NCBI GenBank assembly: GCA_017449925.1
Contig: JAFSYO010000131.1
Location: 1-23,620 of the forward strand
Direction: 5' to 3'
Length of the DNA: 23,620 nucleotides
Origin: Stomatobaculum sp.
GTDB lineage: Bacteria; Bacillota_A; Clostridia; Lachnospirales; Lachnospiraceae
The translations under genes were made by a program, and so were the position numbers. This document shows, one piece after another, positions 16,086-23,620 of this stretch (position 1 is its first letter; each line of letters starts with the position of its first letter). The notes below the pieces were generated by a model, which saw only the letters and a program-made list of their open reading frames with translations, did not search any database and was not told the DNA's origin.

Positions 16086-16592
16086 ATGGCGCTGAGAGAG
16101 ATCAGAGAGACCGGAGATCCGGTACTGAACAAGATATCGAAAAAGGTGAAGGAGATGACTCCCCGCACGGCGGAGCTGATCGAAGACATGTACGATACCA
16201 TGCGGGAGGCGAACGGCGTCGGACTGGCCGCTCCCCAGGTGGGGATCTTAAAGCGGATCGTCGTGATGGAAGTGGAAGAGGGAGAGACCTACACCCTGAT
16301 CAATCCGGAGATCAAGGAGCAGGACGGAGAGCAGACCGGCTATGAGGGCTGCCTCAGTGTCCCGGGAATGACAGGGATCGTCACGCGTCCGGAGCACGTG
16401 GTGTGCGAAGCGCTGAATGAAAAGATGGAGCCTTATACCATTGATGCCCACGGTCTTCTGGCGAGATGCATCTGCCATGAGCTGGAGCATCTGGACGGAC
16501 ATCTTTATCCGGAGATCGCGGAGGAAATGATGACCAACGAAGAGCTGGAGCGCCGCGAGGCAGAGATGAAGGAACAGGAAGAACAGGAATGA
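16086..16592 (+). CDS. def: Peptide deformylase
   Basis: Metalloenzyme that removes the formyl group from the N-terminal Met of new proteins at the ribosome. All three family motifs are present: GVGLAAPQVG, EGCLSVPG with metal-binding Cys89, and HELEHLDG with His131, catalytic Glu132 and His135. The 168-aa length is normal, with a charged, Glu-rich C-terminal tail. ATG 16086 is preceded by AAGGAG. The TGA overlaps the fmt ATG as ATGA, so deformylation and formylation enzymes should be made together by coupled translation. The priA-def-fmt order is conserved in Firmicutes. Confidence 0.97.
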   Translation: MALREIRETGDPVLNKISKKVKEMTPRTAELIEDMYDTMREANGVGLAAPQVGILKRIVVMEVEEGETYTLINPEIKEQDGEQTGYEGCLSVPGMTGIVTRPEHVVCEALNEKMEPYTIDAHGLLARCICHELEHLDGHLYPEIAEEMMTNEELERREAEMKEQEEQE

Positions 16593-17551
16593 TGAAGATC
16601 ATCTATATGGGAACCCCGGATTTCGCAGTGGGGCCGCTGGAGGCTCTGCTATCCGGAGGTCACGAAGTCGTCTGCGTCCTGACGCAGGCTGACAAGCCGA
16701 AGGGCAGAGGCCATCAGCTTCAGGCGCCTCCGGTCAAGGAAGCTGCCCTGAAGGCAGGGCTCCCGGTCCTTCAGCCCTTGAAAATGAAGGATCCCGCACT
16801 CTGGGAGACCCTCCGGGGTTATGGGGCGGATCTGTTCGTGGTGGCGGCCTATGGAAAGATACTCCCTCCGGAGATCCTCTCGATCCCGCCCCAGGGCTGC
16901 ATCAACATCCACGCCTCGCTTCTTCCCGCCTACCGGGGAGCAGCGCCGATCCAGTGGGCGGTGATCGACGGGCAGAAAGAGACCGGCATCACCACCATGC
17001 TGATGGACGCCGGCCTGGACACCGGCGATATCCTGCGGCAGTACCCCGTTCCCATCGCGGAGGACGAGACCGGCGGCAGCCTCTTCGACAAGCTTCAGAA
17101 GCTGGGCGGAGAAGCGATTCTTGACACCCTTCAGGGACTGGAGGAAGGAAGCATCACCCCCGTGAAGCAGGGGGAGATGACCACACCCTACGCGTCTATG
17201 CTGTCGAAGGAAGCGGGAAATGTGGACTGGACAAAAAGCGCGGAAAAGATTGAGCGCCTGATACGCGGCCTGGACCCCTGGCCGGGAGCTTACAGCTTCC
17301 TGAAGGGGAAGATGATCCGGCTGAAGAAAGCGAAGATGGCCCCGGCGGGATTCTGCGGGGCGGCTCAGGACGGAGAAGGTTTTGCTCCGGGCAGTCTCCT
17401 TTCCCGGGACGGTGAACTGTATGTTGTGACCGGCAGCAGTCTGCTTCAGATCCTGGAGCTGCAGCCGGAAGGAAAGAAGCCGATGCCGGCGGACGCTTAC
17501 TTAAGGGGCGCCCGGCTGTCGGAAGGAAGCTGCTTTACACCGCAAAGGTAA
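16589..17551 (+). CDS. fmt: Methionyl-tRNA formyltransferase
   Basis: Transfers a formyl group from 10-formyl-THF to initiator Met-tRNA. The N-terminal Rossmann domain carries GTPDFA, LTQADKPKGRGH and NIHASLLPAYRG. Catalytic Asn106, His108 and Asp144 (LDTGD) match the E. coli enzyme in both spacing and number. The C-terminal OB-like tRNA-binding domain begins near residue 210 (VDWTKSAEKIERLIRGLDPW). The 320-aa length is normal. The start overlaps def by 4 bases; ATG 16592 is an alternative start one codon later. Ribosome binding is within the Glu-rich def end (AGGAAGAACAGGA). Confidence 0.97.
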   Translation: MMKIIYMGTPDFAVGPLEALLSGGHEVVCVLTQADKPKGRGHQLQAPPVKEAALKAGLPVLQPLKMKDPALWETLRGYGADLFVVAAYGKILPPEILSIPPQGCINIHASLLPAYRGAAPIQWAVIDGQKETGITTMLMDAGLDTGDILRQYPVPIAEDETGGSLFDKLQKLGGEAILDTLQGLEEGSITPVKQGEMTTPYASMLSKEAGNVDWTKSAEKIERLIRGLDPWPGAYSFLKGKMIRLKKAKMAPAGFCGAAQDGEGFAPGSLLSRDGELYVVTGSSLLQILELQPEGKKPMPADAYLRGARLSEGSCFTPQR

Positions 17552-17592
17552 CTTTTCCGACAGGTATATATTTCTTTTAAAATAACAATCTG

Positions 17593-17611
17593 GTCCTGAC
17601 TGAAACGGGAC
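17593..17611 (+). other. Small leader hairpin before the zinc peptidase gene
   Basis: GTCCTG (17593-17598) pairs with CGGGAC (17606-17611) with one G-U pair and a 7-base loop. A -10-like TAAAAT lies at 17578-17583 but its -35 is poor (TTCCGA, 17555-17560). The 76-base fmt-peptidase gap is AT-rich in its middle. A promoter here is possible but weakly supported. Confidence 0.35.
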
Positions 17612-17627
17612 AGAAAGGGGAGAAAAG

Positions 17628-18338
17628 ATGTATTATTACGGATTTGACCCGACTTATATCCTGGTGATCATCGGCATCGTCATCACGATGTGGGCCCAGG
17701 CAAAGATGAAGAGTACTTTCATGAAATACTCCCAGGTCCGCAGCCAGACGGGCATGACGGGACAGGAAGTAGCCCGGCGCATTCTGATGGCGAACGGAAT
17801 CTTTGACGTCACCGTGGAACCGGTGGCAGGACAGCTGACGGACCACTACGACCCGACGAAAAAAGTCGTAAAGCTTTCGGAAGTGATATACAACTCCGGC
17901 AGCGTCGCTGCCATCGGCGTGGCGGCCCACGAGTGCGGCCACGCGATCCAGGACAACCAGGAATATCTGCCCCTCAGGCTTCGTTCCGCCATCGTCCCGG
18001 TGGCGAACATCGGGTCCACCTTAAGCTGGCCTATGATCCTGATCGGCGTGGTTCTGGCGAGCATGGGATCCGGCTCTGGATACAGCCTGATCTCTATCGG
18101 CATCCTGCTGTTCAGCCTTGCAGTCCTGTTTCAGGTGGTGACCCTTCCGGTGGAGTTCGACGCCAGCCGGAGAGCTCTCCAGCAGCTGAACGTCACGGGC
18201 ATCCTGCCCTCCGGGGAAGCGGCGCAGGCCAAAGCGGTCCTTTCCGCTGCAGCCCTCACCTATGTCGCGGCAGCGGCTTCTTCGATGCTCCAGCTGCTGA
18301 GGCTTGTCATTCTTTTCGGAGGCAGACGCCGTGACTGA
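17628..18338 (+). CDS. YugP-type neutral zinc metallopeptidase, membrane-bound
   Basis: Putative membrane zinc protease of the Zn_peptidase_2 family (Bacillus YugP-like); its substrate is unknown. A first hydrophobic segment (about residues 9-24) is followed by a soluble stretch with GMTGQEVARRIL. The zinc site HECGH (His101, Glu102, His105) follows, then two hydrophobic segments around 125-165. VEFDASRRA near Glu176 is a likely third metal ligand. The end is Ala-rich with a last hydrophobic helix. At 236 aa it is near the family length. ATG 17628 follows AAAGGGGAG. It sits between fmt and rsmB, which are adjacent in Bacillus, and overlaps rsmB by 8 bases. Confidence 0.9.
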   Translation: MYYYGFDPTYILVIIGIVITMWAQAKMKSTFMKYSQVRSQTGMTGQEVARRILMANGIFDVTVEPVAGQLTDHYDPTKKVVKLSEVIYNSGSVAAIGVAAHECGHAIQDNQEYLPLRLRSAIVPVANIGSTLSWPMILIGVVLASMGSGSGYSLISIGILLFSLAVLFQVVTLPVEFDASRRALQQLNVTGILPSGEAAQAKAVLSAAALTYVAAAASSMLQLLRLVILFGGRRRD

Positions 18339-19698
18339 AGTCAGTGCCCGTTCCATCGCGCTGGAATGCATTCTGCTTACAGCGGAGGAACACCGATTTT
18401 CACACACGGTCCTGAATGATGCCAGGGAGAAATATGCCTGGATGTCAGCAGAGGACCGTGCTTTTTTTACGAGGCTGGTCCACGGGACCCTGGAGTACCT
18501 GGTGCAGGCGGACAGGATCCTGGAACCTCGCTCCAGCGTAAAGGTGCGGAAGATGAAGCCGGTGATCCGGAACATTCTCCGCATGAGCGTATACCAGCTC
18601 CTGTATATGGACCGGGTGCCGGAACGCGCCGTGATCAGTGAAGCAGTGAAGCTGACGGAAAAACGCGGGCTCCGGGGCCTGAAGGGATTTGTCAATGCTG
18701 TCCTGCGGCGGGTCGCCGCGGAGCGTGACGGGATCCTGGAGGAACTGAAGAACACGCCGGATCTTTCCTTCCGTTATTCCATGCCGGAGTGGATGGTCCG
18801 CCATTTCCTGTCCTTTATGGACCGGGAGACTGCGGAGGAAGTGATGGCTGCCTTTCTCCGGCCGCACCCCACTTACGTACGTTTTCTCCGGAAGGAAGGC
18901 CGGCCGGAGGAAGAAGTGCCGCCCGAATACCGGAGAGCGGCCCTTTGTCCTGATGTCTGCTGCCCGAAGGAGGGCGGCGGAGAACGGATGCTGTCGATGC
19001 TCCGGTCTGGGGAGGCCTATATCCAGGACCTGAGTTCGGCCCTGGCGGTGCGGGCAGCGGGCCCTGCGTCCGGGGAAACAGTCCTGGACCTCTGCGCCGC
19101 TCCCGGCGGGAAAAGTATCGCCGCCGCGGATCTTATGGGGAAGCGGGGCAAGGTGTACAGCTTTGACCTGACGGAAACGAAAACGGAGCTCATCAGGGAA
19201 AACGCGGAAAGATGCGGAATGGCCGGGATCATCCGGACAGAGACTTCGGACGCGGAAGTGTTCCGGGAAGACCTGAGGGAAGCAGCGGACCTGGTGATCG
19301 CGGATCTGCCCTGTTCCGGACTCGGCGTTCTGGGTCAGAAACCGGATATCCGGCTGAACACACGGCTGGAGGCTCTGAAGACGCTGCCGGCGCTCCAGAG
19401 ACGAATTTTAAAGAATGCGGCGCAGTATGTGAAACCGGGCGGAAGGCTTCTGTTCAGTACCTGCACCCTGAATCCGGCGGAAAATGAAGAGAACCGGCGT
19501 TGGTTCCTGGAGGAAGAACCGGAATTTGTCCCGGCGGACCTGAGAGATCGTCTTCCGGAACTGACGGCCGCGGAGAACGAGGCTGTGATATCCGGAAAGC
19601 GGAAGGAATCCGGACTGTCCCGGGGAGAAATGCGGCTGATGCCGGATCTGTACCCCTGCGACGGTTTCTACTTTGCGCTGTTCAAAAAGAAGGCATAA
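18331..19698 (+). CDS. rsmB: 16S rRNA (cytosine967-C5)-methyltransferase RsmB
   Basis: S-adenosylmethionine-dependent enzyme that methylates C967 of 16S rRNA. The N-terminal NusB-like RNA-binding domain (about 1-140) precedes the Rossmann methyltransferase with VLDLCAAPGGKS. Two catalytic cysteines are present: Cys328 in DLPCSGLGVLG and Cys378 in FSTCTLNPAENEEN. The 455-aa length is normal. I chose GTG 18331 because GGAGG at 18318-18322 is 8 bases upstream; the frame stays open to TTG 18304 but that has no ribosome site. It overlaps the peptidase gene by 8 bases and ends one base before rlmN, so all three are likely cotranscribed. Confidence 0.95.
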   Translation: MTEVSARSIALECILLTAEEHRFSHTVLNDAREKYAWMSAEDRAFFTRLVHGTLEYLVQADRILEPRSSVKVRKMKPVIRNILRMSVYQLLYMDRVPERAVISEAVKLTEKRGLRGLKGFVNAVLRRVAAERDGILEELKNTPDLSFRYSMPEWMVRHFLSFMDRETAEEVMAAFLRPHPTYVRFLRKEGRPEEEVPPEYRRAALCPDVCCPKEGGGERMLSMLRSGEAYIQDLSSALAVRAAGPASGETVLDLCAAPGGKSIAAADLMGKRGKVYSFDLTETKTELIRENAERCGMAGIIRTETSDAEVFREDLREAADLVIADLPCSGLGVLGQKPDIRLNTRLEALKTLPALQRRILKNAAQYVKPGGRLLFSTCTLNPAENEENRRWFLEEEPEFVPADLRDRLPELTAAENEAVISGKRKESGLSRGEMRLMPDLYPCDGFYFALFKKKA

Positions 19699-19699
19699 T

Positions 19700-20734
19700 A
19701 TGACCGATCTGAAATCTATGTCTCTTTCCGAGACGGAAGAGTACCTGAAGCAGCTGGGGGAACCACGCTTCCGGGCGGGCCAGGTCTTTGAATGGATCCA
19801 GAAAAAGAGAGCTGTTTCTTTTGAAGAAATGACTAATCTTTCGAAAAGCCTCAGGGAAAAGCTCGGGACGGAGTGTTATATTGAAAATCTGAATATCCTG
19901 ACTGTGCAGGTGTCGAAGCTCGACGGGACCAGGAAGTATCTGTTCGGGCTCCGGGACGGAAACTGTGTGGAAAGCGTTTTCATGCGCTACCATCACGGCA
20001 ATTCCGTGTGCATCAGCACCCAGGTGGGCTGCCGGATGGGATGCCGGTTCTGCGCCTCCACAGTGGACGGACTGGAGCGGAACCTGACGGCGGGCGAGAT
20101 GCTGGATCAGGTGATGCGGATCGAGGCGGAGACCGGAGAGCGGGTCTCCAATGTAGTCCTGATGGGCTCGGGAGAACCCATGGACAACTACGATAACGTG
20201 CTGCGGTTCCTGAAGCTGATCAGCGACGAAAAGGGTGTGAACCTGAGCCAGAGAAATCTGACGGTATCCACCTGCGGTATTGTCCCCGGGATCCTGAAGC
20301 TCGCCGAAGAGAAGCTGCAGATCACGCTGGCTCTCTCCCTGCACGCGGCGGACGACGAGACCAGGCAGCAGCTCATGCCCATTGCAAAGAAGTATTCCAT
20401 CCGGGAGGTCCTGGATGCCTGCGGCACTTATTTCGAGAAGACAGGTCGGAGAGTAAGCTACGAATACAGCCTCGTAGCCGGCGTGAACGACACGGAGAAA
20501 GAGGCAGAAAAGCTGATCCGCCTTCTCAGGGGAAGAAAAGGCCATGTAAATCTGATTCCCGTAAATCCAGTCGTAGAGCGGAGTTTCAGGGAATCTGCCC
20601 CGGCGGAAGTGCTCCGCTTTAAGAATCAGCTTGAAAAGAACGGGATAAATGTTACTATTAGAAGGGAAATGGGCCGTGATATCGACGGCGCCTGCGGACA
20701 GCTTCGCAGAAGATACAATAACCGCACGGTGTAA
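19700..20734 (+). CDS. rlmN: Dual-specificity 23S rRNA/tRNA adenine C2-methyltransferase RlmN
   Basis: Radical-SAM enzyme that methylates A2503 of 23S rRNA and A37 of some tRNAs. The 4Fe-4S motif is CRMGCRFC (Cys111, Cys115, Cys118), preceded by CISTQVG. Further signatures are VLMGSGEPMDNYDNV, ALSLHAADDETR and the C-terminal GACGQL, whose Cys332 is the methyl-carrying cysteine in the family. The 344-aa length is normal. ATG 19700 is one base after the rsmB stop, with AGAAGG upstream. The Cfr resistance enzyme is a relative, but Cfr-type features are not evident and the operon position is that of housekeeping rlmN. Confidence 0.96.
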   Translation: MTDLKSMSLSETEEYLKQLGEPRFRAGQVFEWIQKKRAVSFEEMTNLSKSLREKLGTECYIENLNILTVQVSKLDGTRKYLFGLRDGNCVESVFMRYHHGNSVCISTQVGCRMGCRFCASTVDGLERNLTAGEMLDQVMRIEAETGERVSNVVLMGSGEPMDNYDNVLRFLKLISDEKGVNLSQRNLTVSTCGIVPGILKLAEEKLQITLALSLHAADDETRQQLMPIAKKYSIREVLDACGTYFEKTGRRVSYEYSLVAGVNDTEKEAEKLIRLLRGRKGHVNLIPVNPVVERSFRESAPAEVLRFKNQLEKNGINVTIRREMGRDIDGACGQLRRRYNNRTV

Positions 20735-20773
20735 CAGGCCCTGCGGGAAACTATAAACAGAAGGAATCATATT

Positions 20774-21523
20774 ATGACAGCTTCGGCAATAACAGATAAA
20801 GGGATTGTCCGGGAGCAGAACCAGGATACGGTGTTCAGCAGTACAGTGCCCGTAGGTCCGCTTCCGAATCTTTTTATGGTGGCGGACGGCATGGGCGGTC
20901 ATCAGGCCGGTGATTACTGCTCCAGGATGCTGATCTCCAGAATCAGGGATGAACTCCTGAACTCCTCCGTCAGAGTCCCCTTAAGGGCCCTTCGGAGCGC
21001 TATCCATAAGGCAAATGAAGCTCTTTACGAGGAAGCGCTGGCGGATCCGAAGCTTTCCGGGATGGGAAGCACTCTCACGGCCGCCTTTATAGAAGAAGAC
21101 ACTCTTTATGTGATGAATATCGGCGACAGCCGCCTTTACGTGGCGGATGTCGAGGACATTGTCCCGCGTCAGGTGACCCGGGACCATTCGTATGTGGAGG
21201 AAATGGTCAGTGCGGGACTGATGAAGCGCGGCAGCGAGGTATACAACAGAAACAAGAACATCATCACCCGAGCCGTGGGAATCGGGAACAGGCTGGATAT
21301 CGATGTCTTCGAGGTCCCGATAACGGAGGAGACGGAGATCCTGATCTGCTCCGACGGACTGACCAACATGGTGTCCGACCAGGAGATCGGCTGCATTTTC
21401 AGGGAATACGACGACGTACAGCAGGCTGCGGAGGAACTGATCCGGGCGGCCAACGGTCACGGAGGACGGGATAATATTTCCGTCGTTCTGGTACGTCCCC
21501 ACGGAAAGGGGGCGGCGGTATGA
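20774..21523 (+). CDS. stp: PP2C-type serine/threonine protein phosphatase (Stp/PrpC)
   Basis: Metal-dependent phosphatase that reverses the work of the adjacent PASTA kinase. PP2C motifs appear in order: GIVREQNQD, VADGMGGHQAGDY, GMGSTLTAAF, MNIGDSRLYV, ITRAVGI, CSDGLTNMVSDQEI and GGRDNISVVLV, including the metal-binding Asp residues. There is no signal or membrane segment, so it is cytoplasmic. The 249-aa length is typical. ATG 20774 has AGAAGGA upstream, 39 bases after rlmN. The stop overlaps the kinase ATG as ATGA, suggesting coupled, balanced production of both enzymes. Confidence 0.95.
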   Translation: MTASAITDKGIVREQNQDTVFSSTVPVGPLPNLFMVADGMGGHQAGDYCSRMLISRIRDELLNSSVRVPLRALRSAIHKANEALYEEALADPKLSGMGSTLTAAFIEEDTLYVMNIGDSRLYVADVEDIVPRQVTRDHSYVEEMVSAGLMKRGSEVYNRNKNIITRAVGIGNRLDIDVFEVPITEETEILICSDGLTNMVSDQEIGCIFREYDDVQQAAEELIRAANGHGGRDNISVVLVRPHGKGAAV

Positions 21524-23620
21524 TCTTACGTCACGGAGTTTTTCTTCAGAACCGGTATGAGATACTTGAACTGATCGGCAGCGGAGGCATGTCCGAGGTC
21601 TACCGGGCCCGCTGCCACAAGCTGAACCGTTTTGTGGCAATCAAACTCCTGAAAAAAGAATTCTGCCAGGACGAGGAGTTCGTGCGGAAGTTCAAAATGG
21701 AGGCCCAGGCCGCGGCAGGACTGAACCACCCGAACATCGTCAGCATCTACGACGTCGTGGACGAGGATGACCTGCACTACATCGTAATGGAGCTGGTGGA
21801 AGGCATCACCCTGAAGGACTACATTACCAAGAAAGGACACCTGGATATCAAGGAGACCATCGGGATCGCAGTCCAGGTGGCGCAGGGCATCGGAGCCGCC
21901 CATCAGAGAGGCATCATTCATCGGGATGTGAAGCCGCAGAACATGATCCTGGCCGGGGACGGCAAGGTCAAGGTGGCGGATTTCGGCATCGCCCGCGCAG
22001 TCACAGCCCAGACCATCAACTCCCAGGCCATGGGAAGCGTCCACTACATTTCTCCGGAACAGGCGAGGGGTGAGTTCACGGATGCCCGCAGCGACATCTA
22101 TTCCCTGGGCATCACCATGTATGAGATGGTGACCGGCAGGCTTCCTTTTGACGGGGACACTGCAGTGGCAGTGGCACTGGCCCATATCGAAGAGTCGCTG
22201 ATCCCGCCGGAGACCTACAATCCGGCGATCCCGAAGTCGCTGGAGCAGATCATCATCAAGTGCGCCGAGAAGGAACCGGAGAACCGCTACCAGGATATCG
22301 ATTCCGTGATCCGGGATCTGATGCAGGCCGCAGAGGAACCAGACGTGATCCCGCAGGGGGTCTCCGGAGGATTGTCGGGAGATACCCGGGAGATCAACAA
22401 AAAAGAACTGAAAGAGCGCCTGAGGAACGCCCAGGGCAGTTCCAGAAGAAAGAATTCCCGCAGCCGGCAGGCGAAGGAAGAAAAAGAAGACGAAAACCTG
22501 GACCACATGCTGAAGATCACCGGCATTGTTTTCGCTGCCGCACTGATCGGCGCTGTTGTGTTCATGATGTCCTTCTTCCGCAGTCCTGCCCCCCCGGAGA
22601 CACAGGCAGCGGTCACGACAGAGGCGGAGTCTTCGGAAAGCGCCCAGGCTCTTTCCGATAAGGAAGTCTTTATGCCCTATGTGATCGGCCTGTCTCAGGA
22701 GGACGCGGAGAAAAAGCTGGCGGAGTCTGACCTGACGCTGACTATCTCTTCCAGGGAACATTCCGAGCAGTTTGCGGAGAATCTTGTCATGGACCAGTCA
22801 CCGGCGCCGGGAGATGTGACGCCGAAGTTTACCAAGGTGAGCGTGACTTTGAGTCTCGGCACAGCGAAGATCGACCTGAATACATACAGTCTGATAGCCA
22901 TGAAGGCTGAGGACGCGGAAGCTATGCTGACGGAGGAGGGATTCCAGGTAGTAAAGAAAGAGGAATACAGCGAGACTGACGCTGCGGGAACTGTCATGGA
23001 CTTCTCTCCGGAAAGGGCGGAGAAGGGCGAAAGCATCCTGCTGAAAGTGAGTCTCGGGCCGGAGGTGACTTATACCAACGTTCCGAACCTGACGGGGAAG
23101 ACAGAAGAGGCGGCAAAAGCCGAGCTCGCAGCCGCCGGCCTGAAAGCCGGAAAGATGAGCAAGGTATACAGCGACACCGTTCCGGAGGGTACGGTGATCA
23201 CCCAGGCTGTGGATGCGGGCGATCAGATAGAGTCCGGCACCGGCATCGGCTTTACTATAAGCCTGGGGCCGGAGGAGACCACACCCGCAGAGACCGATTT
23301 CATGGTGGAACCCATCGGAGGAGACACCAACTCCAGGTATGTGGCATCTATCAACAATACATATGAACTGAAGAATCTGGTAGGACCCGGTTCCGCTTCC
23401 TCCACTGTCTCCGTCATGATACGGCTCCGGCAGGAAGTGGCCGGACAGACGGTGTTCAAGACATTGATGGAGCCCAGGACCGTGACCGCCGACACCATTC
23501 TTCCCGTGCGGTTCAAAGCGATCGAGGGCGCTTACGGCGTCGACACCGGCTATGTGGAGGTCGTTCTGTCAGAGCAGGACCAGGTGCTGAAGAGCTACGA
23601 AGTCCAGTTCTTCAAGGTCC
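21520..23620 (+). CDS. pknB: PASTA-domain Ser/Thr protein kinase (PknB/PrkC), 3' end beyond window
   Basis: Membrane kinase that senses peptidoglycan fragments or lipid II outside and phosphorylates division, wall and translation proteins inside. The frame from ATG 21520 is open for 700 codons to the window edge. The kinase domain (about 13-270) has GSGGMSEVY, Lys42, the HRDVKPQN loop (Asp136), DFG (154-156), an activation loop with several Thr/Ser, and SPEQARG. A basic juxtamembrane stretch leads to one membrane helix (about 331-353). Three PASTA repeats follow (about 383-447, 451-515, 517-588), then at least 110 residues of a beta-rich extracellular C-terminal region, cut by the window edge. 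The start overlaps stp by 4 bases. Confidence 0.95.
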   Translation, partial: MILRHGVFLQNRYEILELIGSGGMSEVYRARCHKLNRFVAIKLLKKEFCQDEEFVRKFKMEAQAAAGLNHPNIVSIYDVVDEDDLHYIVMELVEGITLKDYITKKGHLDIKETIGIAVQVAQGIGAAHQRGIIHRDVKPQNMILAGDGKVKVADFGIARAVTAQTINSQAMGSVHYISPEQARGEFTDARSDIYSLGITMYEMVTGRLPFDGDTAVAVALAHIEESLIPPETYNPAIPKSLEQIIIKCAEKEPENRYQDIDSVIRDLMQAAEEPDVIPQGVSGGLSGDTREINKKELKERLRNAQGSSRRKNSRSRQAKEEKEDENLDHMLKITGIVFAAALIGAVVFMMSFFRSPAPPETQAAVTTEAESSESAQALSDKEVFMPYVIGLSQEDAEKKLAESDLTLTISSREHSEQFAENLVMDQSPAPGDVTPKFTKVSVTLSLGTAKIDLNTYSLIAMKAEDAEAMLTEEGFQVVKKEEYSETDAAGTVMDFSPERAEKGESILLKVSLGPEVTYTNVPNLTGKTEEAAKAELAAAGLKAGKMSKVYSDTVPEGTVITQAVDAGDQIESGTGIGFTISLGPEETTPAETDFMVEPIGGDTNSRYVASINNTYELKNLVGPGSASSTVSVMIRLRQEVAGQTVFKTLMEPRTVTADTILPVRFKAIEGAYGVDTGYVEVVLSEQDQVLKSYEVQFFKV

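Noticed and set aside
19700..20734. Cfr-type antibiotic resistance gene
   Set aside because: The radical-SAM motif is shared with Cfr, but the operon position and the overall sequence fit housekeeping rlmN.
19682..22761. Long minus-strand open frames opposite rlmN, stp and pknB
   Set aside because: Antisense to complete catalytic motifs on the + strand; no independent evidence of coding.
1..23620. Mobile element, prophage, CRISPR, tRNA or rRNA
   Set aside because: No transposase, integrase, regular repeat array, terminal inverted repeats or RNA-gene signatures were seen; gene density and style are even throughout.

Overview
The window looks like chromosome core from a GC-rich Gram-positive of the class Clostridia, most like Lachnospiraceae. 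This is inferred from the gene set and order, the strong AGGAGG-type ribosome binding sites, the GTG/TTG starts, and the SH3b-NlpC/P60, PASTA-kinase and YugP-type peptidase genes. GC is near 60% by eye. Every gene I can support lies on the + strand. I see no tRNA, rRNA, CRISPR array, insertion sequence, integrase or attachment site. No stretch above 300 bases lacks a gene.

Block 1 (1-3647): the tail of an unidentified lysine-rich protein, a hairpin, then nnrD (NAD(P)H-hydrate repair), alr (D-alanine supply) and a CorC/HlyC-type CBS membrane protein. Block 2 (3640-4540): a good sigma-A promoter overlapping the stop of the CorC-like gene, a leader hairpin, yebC, and a clear rho-independent terminator, so yebC looks like its own transcription unit. 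Block 3 (4561-7837): an AEC-family transporter, a cytidylate-kinase-like protein, and a secreted or anchored SH3b/NlpC-P60 peptidoglycan hydrolase that ends in a terminator hairpin. Block 4 (7818-16067): a promoter whose -35 lies inside that terminator hairpin, then ftsK/spoIIIE (TTG start), murE, murF and priA (DNA translocation, peptidoglycan precursor synthesis, replication restart). Block 5 (about 15977-23620): priA-def-fmt-(yugP-like zinc peptidase)-rsmB-rlmN-stp-pknB. Apart from the peptidase this matches the conserved Firmicutes order priA-def-fmt-rsmB-rlmN-prpC-prkC. Overlapping stop/start codons (murF/priA, def/fmt, yugP/rsmB, stp/pknB) suggest translational coupling. pknB runs off the right edge without a stop codon.

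The genes join cell-wall building (alr, murE, murF, NlpC/P60), wall sensing (PASTA kinase and its phosphatase), chromosome handling (ftsK, priA), and translation start and ribosome modification (def, fmt, rsmB, rlmN). I found no evidence of a wholly new system. The most unusual points are: a PriA that appears to lack the winged-helix domain between its 3'-DNA-binding domain and its helicase; a promoter nested in a terminator before ftsK; repeated leader hairpins just after promoter-like sequences; a duplicated SH3b pair in the NlpC/P60 protein; and a 12-bp palindrome before murF.
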